A stretch of 64,000 nt of DNA, from positions 305,688-369,687 of the forward strand of contig NZ_JARHUJ010000011.1 in NCBI RefSeq assembly GCF_029223285.1, read 5' to 3'. Each line of letters starts with the position of its first letter. Position 1 is the first letter of the stretch. Below are positions 63,136 to 64,000 of this stretch, piece by piece. Both the position numbers and the translations under genes were made by a program. This stretch comes from Paraflavitalea sp. CAU 1676 (GTDB taxonomy: Bacteria > Bacteroidota > Bacteroidia > Chitinophagales > Chitinophagaceae). A model generated the notes under the pieces. It saw only the letters and a program-made list of their open reading frames with translations. It searched no databases and was not told where the DNA came from.

Positions 63136-63309
63136 ATGAAAATCCAACAAACAGTACTCGTTACAGCCAGCTTATTGATCATCTTGTGCAGCAGCTCCTG
63201 TGGCATCTTCGGGCCCAAATCTGGTTGTCCCTCCAATGGTAAGAATGTAGGTGCAGAACGAATACTCAGTGGCGAAAAGGTGCCGAAGGCTAAGAAATTC
63301 AAAGCATAA
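63136..63309 (+). CDS. Small lipoprotein-like peptide, 57 residues
   Basis: An ATG at 63136 opens MKIQQTVLVTASLLIILCSS, a signal peptide followed by SSC at position 22, a loose lipobox, and then GIFGPKSGCPSNGKNVGAER and a basic tail (KVPKAKKFKA). It looks like the tiny cysteine-rich lipoproteins common in Bacteroidota. A TTG (63074) with a 20-bp spacer before TAGTTTTA (63097) may be its promoter. Role unknown. Confidence 0.6.
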   Translation: MKIQQTVLVTASLLIILCSSSCGIFGPKSGCPSNGKNVGAERILSGEKVPKAKKFKA

Positions 63310-63367
63310 TTTCCCGATACGAAGTTTACGATTCGTACCCATTAGATAACTCTTAAATCCATACTGT

Positions 63368-63700
63368 ATGAGCCTAACGCTACGTACCGACTTCGGCTGC
63401 ACCGAAGCGATCATAGACGATGATTGCGGTCTGAAAAGATTTTATGAAGTGGCCAACATTCTCTCCGAAAACCTGGAGATCCGCTTCACGCAAAAACAGG
63501 ATGATTTCGATACCCTCACCTGGAACTTCCTGTATAAAGGCCATACCTTAACACTTTACTACAACATTTACACCGGCATTTCCCTTTACCCGTTCAAAGT
63601 TCGCGAAGCACCGCGCAAAGACAATGACGCCGTAGTGGAAGTAGCCAATTTTCTCGAGAATAAATTACTCATCCACCGCGCCAAGCGGTTTGTGTCCTGA
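63368..63700 (+). CDS. Conserved hypothetical protein, 110 residues
   Basis: A 110-residue soluble protein without signal peptide: MSLTLRTDFGCTEAIIDDDC, then GLKRFYEVANILSENLEIRF and NFLYKGHTLTLYYNIYTGIS. It is a mixed alpha/beta protein that I cannot assign to a family. Single gene on the plus strand, 58 bp after the small lipoprotein gene. Confidence 0.75.
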   Translation: MSLTLRTDFGCTEAIIDDDCGLKRFYEVANILSENLEIRFTQKQDDFDTLTWNFLYKGHTLTLYYNIYTGISLYPFKVREAPRKDNDAVVEVANFLENKLLIHRAKRFVS

Positions 63701-63883
63701 TCACTGACAGGCCTACCTGCAGTCGTTCAATGACGCACACGCTACACCCGGCAGTTCGACACACCAGCTGGTCGATAATAGATTAGTATTATGGCAGTGA
63801 CAACAGCCATTGGACAGGCTTTGTCATTGTGGCACCCAAACCAGCGTTGGCTTACCATACAGTTTTACTTCTGAAACACAAAG
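63701..63883. other. Non-coding stretch after the conserved hypothetical gene
   Basis: About 180 bp between the hypothetical protein stop and the terminator, without a gene or any clear element. Confidence 0.4.
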
Positions 63884-63918
63884 AGGGTGTCTCAAAAGTA
63901 ATTTGAGGCACCCTTTTT
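63884..63918 (+). terminator. Terminator at the right end of the window
   Basis: Arms AGGGTGTCTCAAA / TTTGAGGCACCCT (one wobble pair) with a 5-nt loop and a T run after it. The GGGTGTCTC arm is the same as in the 48-bp palindrome at 52921. Confidence 0.8.
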
Positions 63919-64000
63919 CTTTTCAGTTTTCTGGTGGGGTTTATCCACAAGAGCACTGTATAAAAAGACGTGACTGAGGGGTGTTTTAGTATTGTTTTTG

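Noticed and set aside
1..64000. tRNA, rRNA, riboswitch, insertion sequence, prophage or attachment site
   Set aside because: I looked at the intergenic stretches for cloverleaf, transposase and typical aptamer patterns and found none that I could support.

Overview
The window looks like ordinary chromosome of a Bacteroidota member, most likely family Chitinophagaceae. This rests on several signs: three exported proteins with type IX secretion (Por) C-terminal sorting domains; a CarboxypepD_reg-like/TonB-dependent receptor and a DUF5686-type protein; several TAnnTTTG promoter elements, some with a TTG or TTTG about 20 bp upstream; weak Shine-Dalgarno signals; and many Bacteroidota-type hypothetical membrane proteins. 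Base composition is fairly even (near 50% GC by eye) with no obvious foreign island. I see no rRNA, tRNA, CRISPR array, transposase or prophage.

Layout. 1-5.4 kb: an efp-accB pair (accB cut by the window edge), then a blaI-M56-M56 antirepressor operon with paired operator dyads in front of blaI. 5.4-7.4 kb: a secreted thioredoxin-fold protein, malate dehydrogenase and a small DUF4870 membrane protein. 7.5-20 kb: secreted and surface proteins (DUF11 protein, M14 carboxypeptidase, Ig-like protein, TonB-dependent receptor with a periplasmic partner) and a module of two paralogous membrane proteins plus a winged-helix regulator. 20-24 kb: an ABC exporter pair, then a desaturase/acyltransferase lipid operon. 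24-28.4 kb: a Tat-exported oxidoreductase, an SUMF1-like protein, a Tat-exported TIM-barrel isomerase and a LolA-like protein. 28.5-33.7 kb: housekeeping genes pdxA, rsmA, GNAT, acpP, fabF, rnc. 33.7-40 kb: a sorbosone-dehydrogenase-like lipoprotein, a protoglobin with a four-cysteine MarR regulator, a flippase and an MBL hydrolase. 40-44 kb: a giant pseudo-peptidase/propeller/barrel protein. 44-50.3 kb: a minus-strand membrane-protein group (DUF1361, DgkA-like, DUF4173), then a B12-type radical SAM operon and a second membrane-protein/regulator module sharing an operator-like dyad. 50.4-56.5 kb: a DUF5686 protein and a propeller-amidohydrolase. 56.6-61.2 kb: a glycerol catabolic set glpK-glpD-glpF followed by an exported RidA-like protein. 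61.2-64 kb: class III aminotransferase, gamma-carbonic-anhydrase-like protein, a tiny lipoprotein and a conserved small protein.

No complete novel defence or mobile system is visible. The most interesting points are: an EF-P whose tip residue is Arg32 instead of Lys; the blaI operator/promoter layout and an M56 protease carrying two TonB-plug-like repeats; the protoglobin/Cys-MarR pair; two copies of a membrane-protein-plus-regulator module, one linked by a shared CTTTG-N5-CAAAG dyad to a B12-radical SAM operon; an 11-bp phased tandem repeat at 39.23 kb; and near-perfect loopless palindromes between convergent genes.
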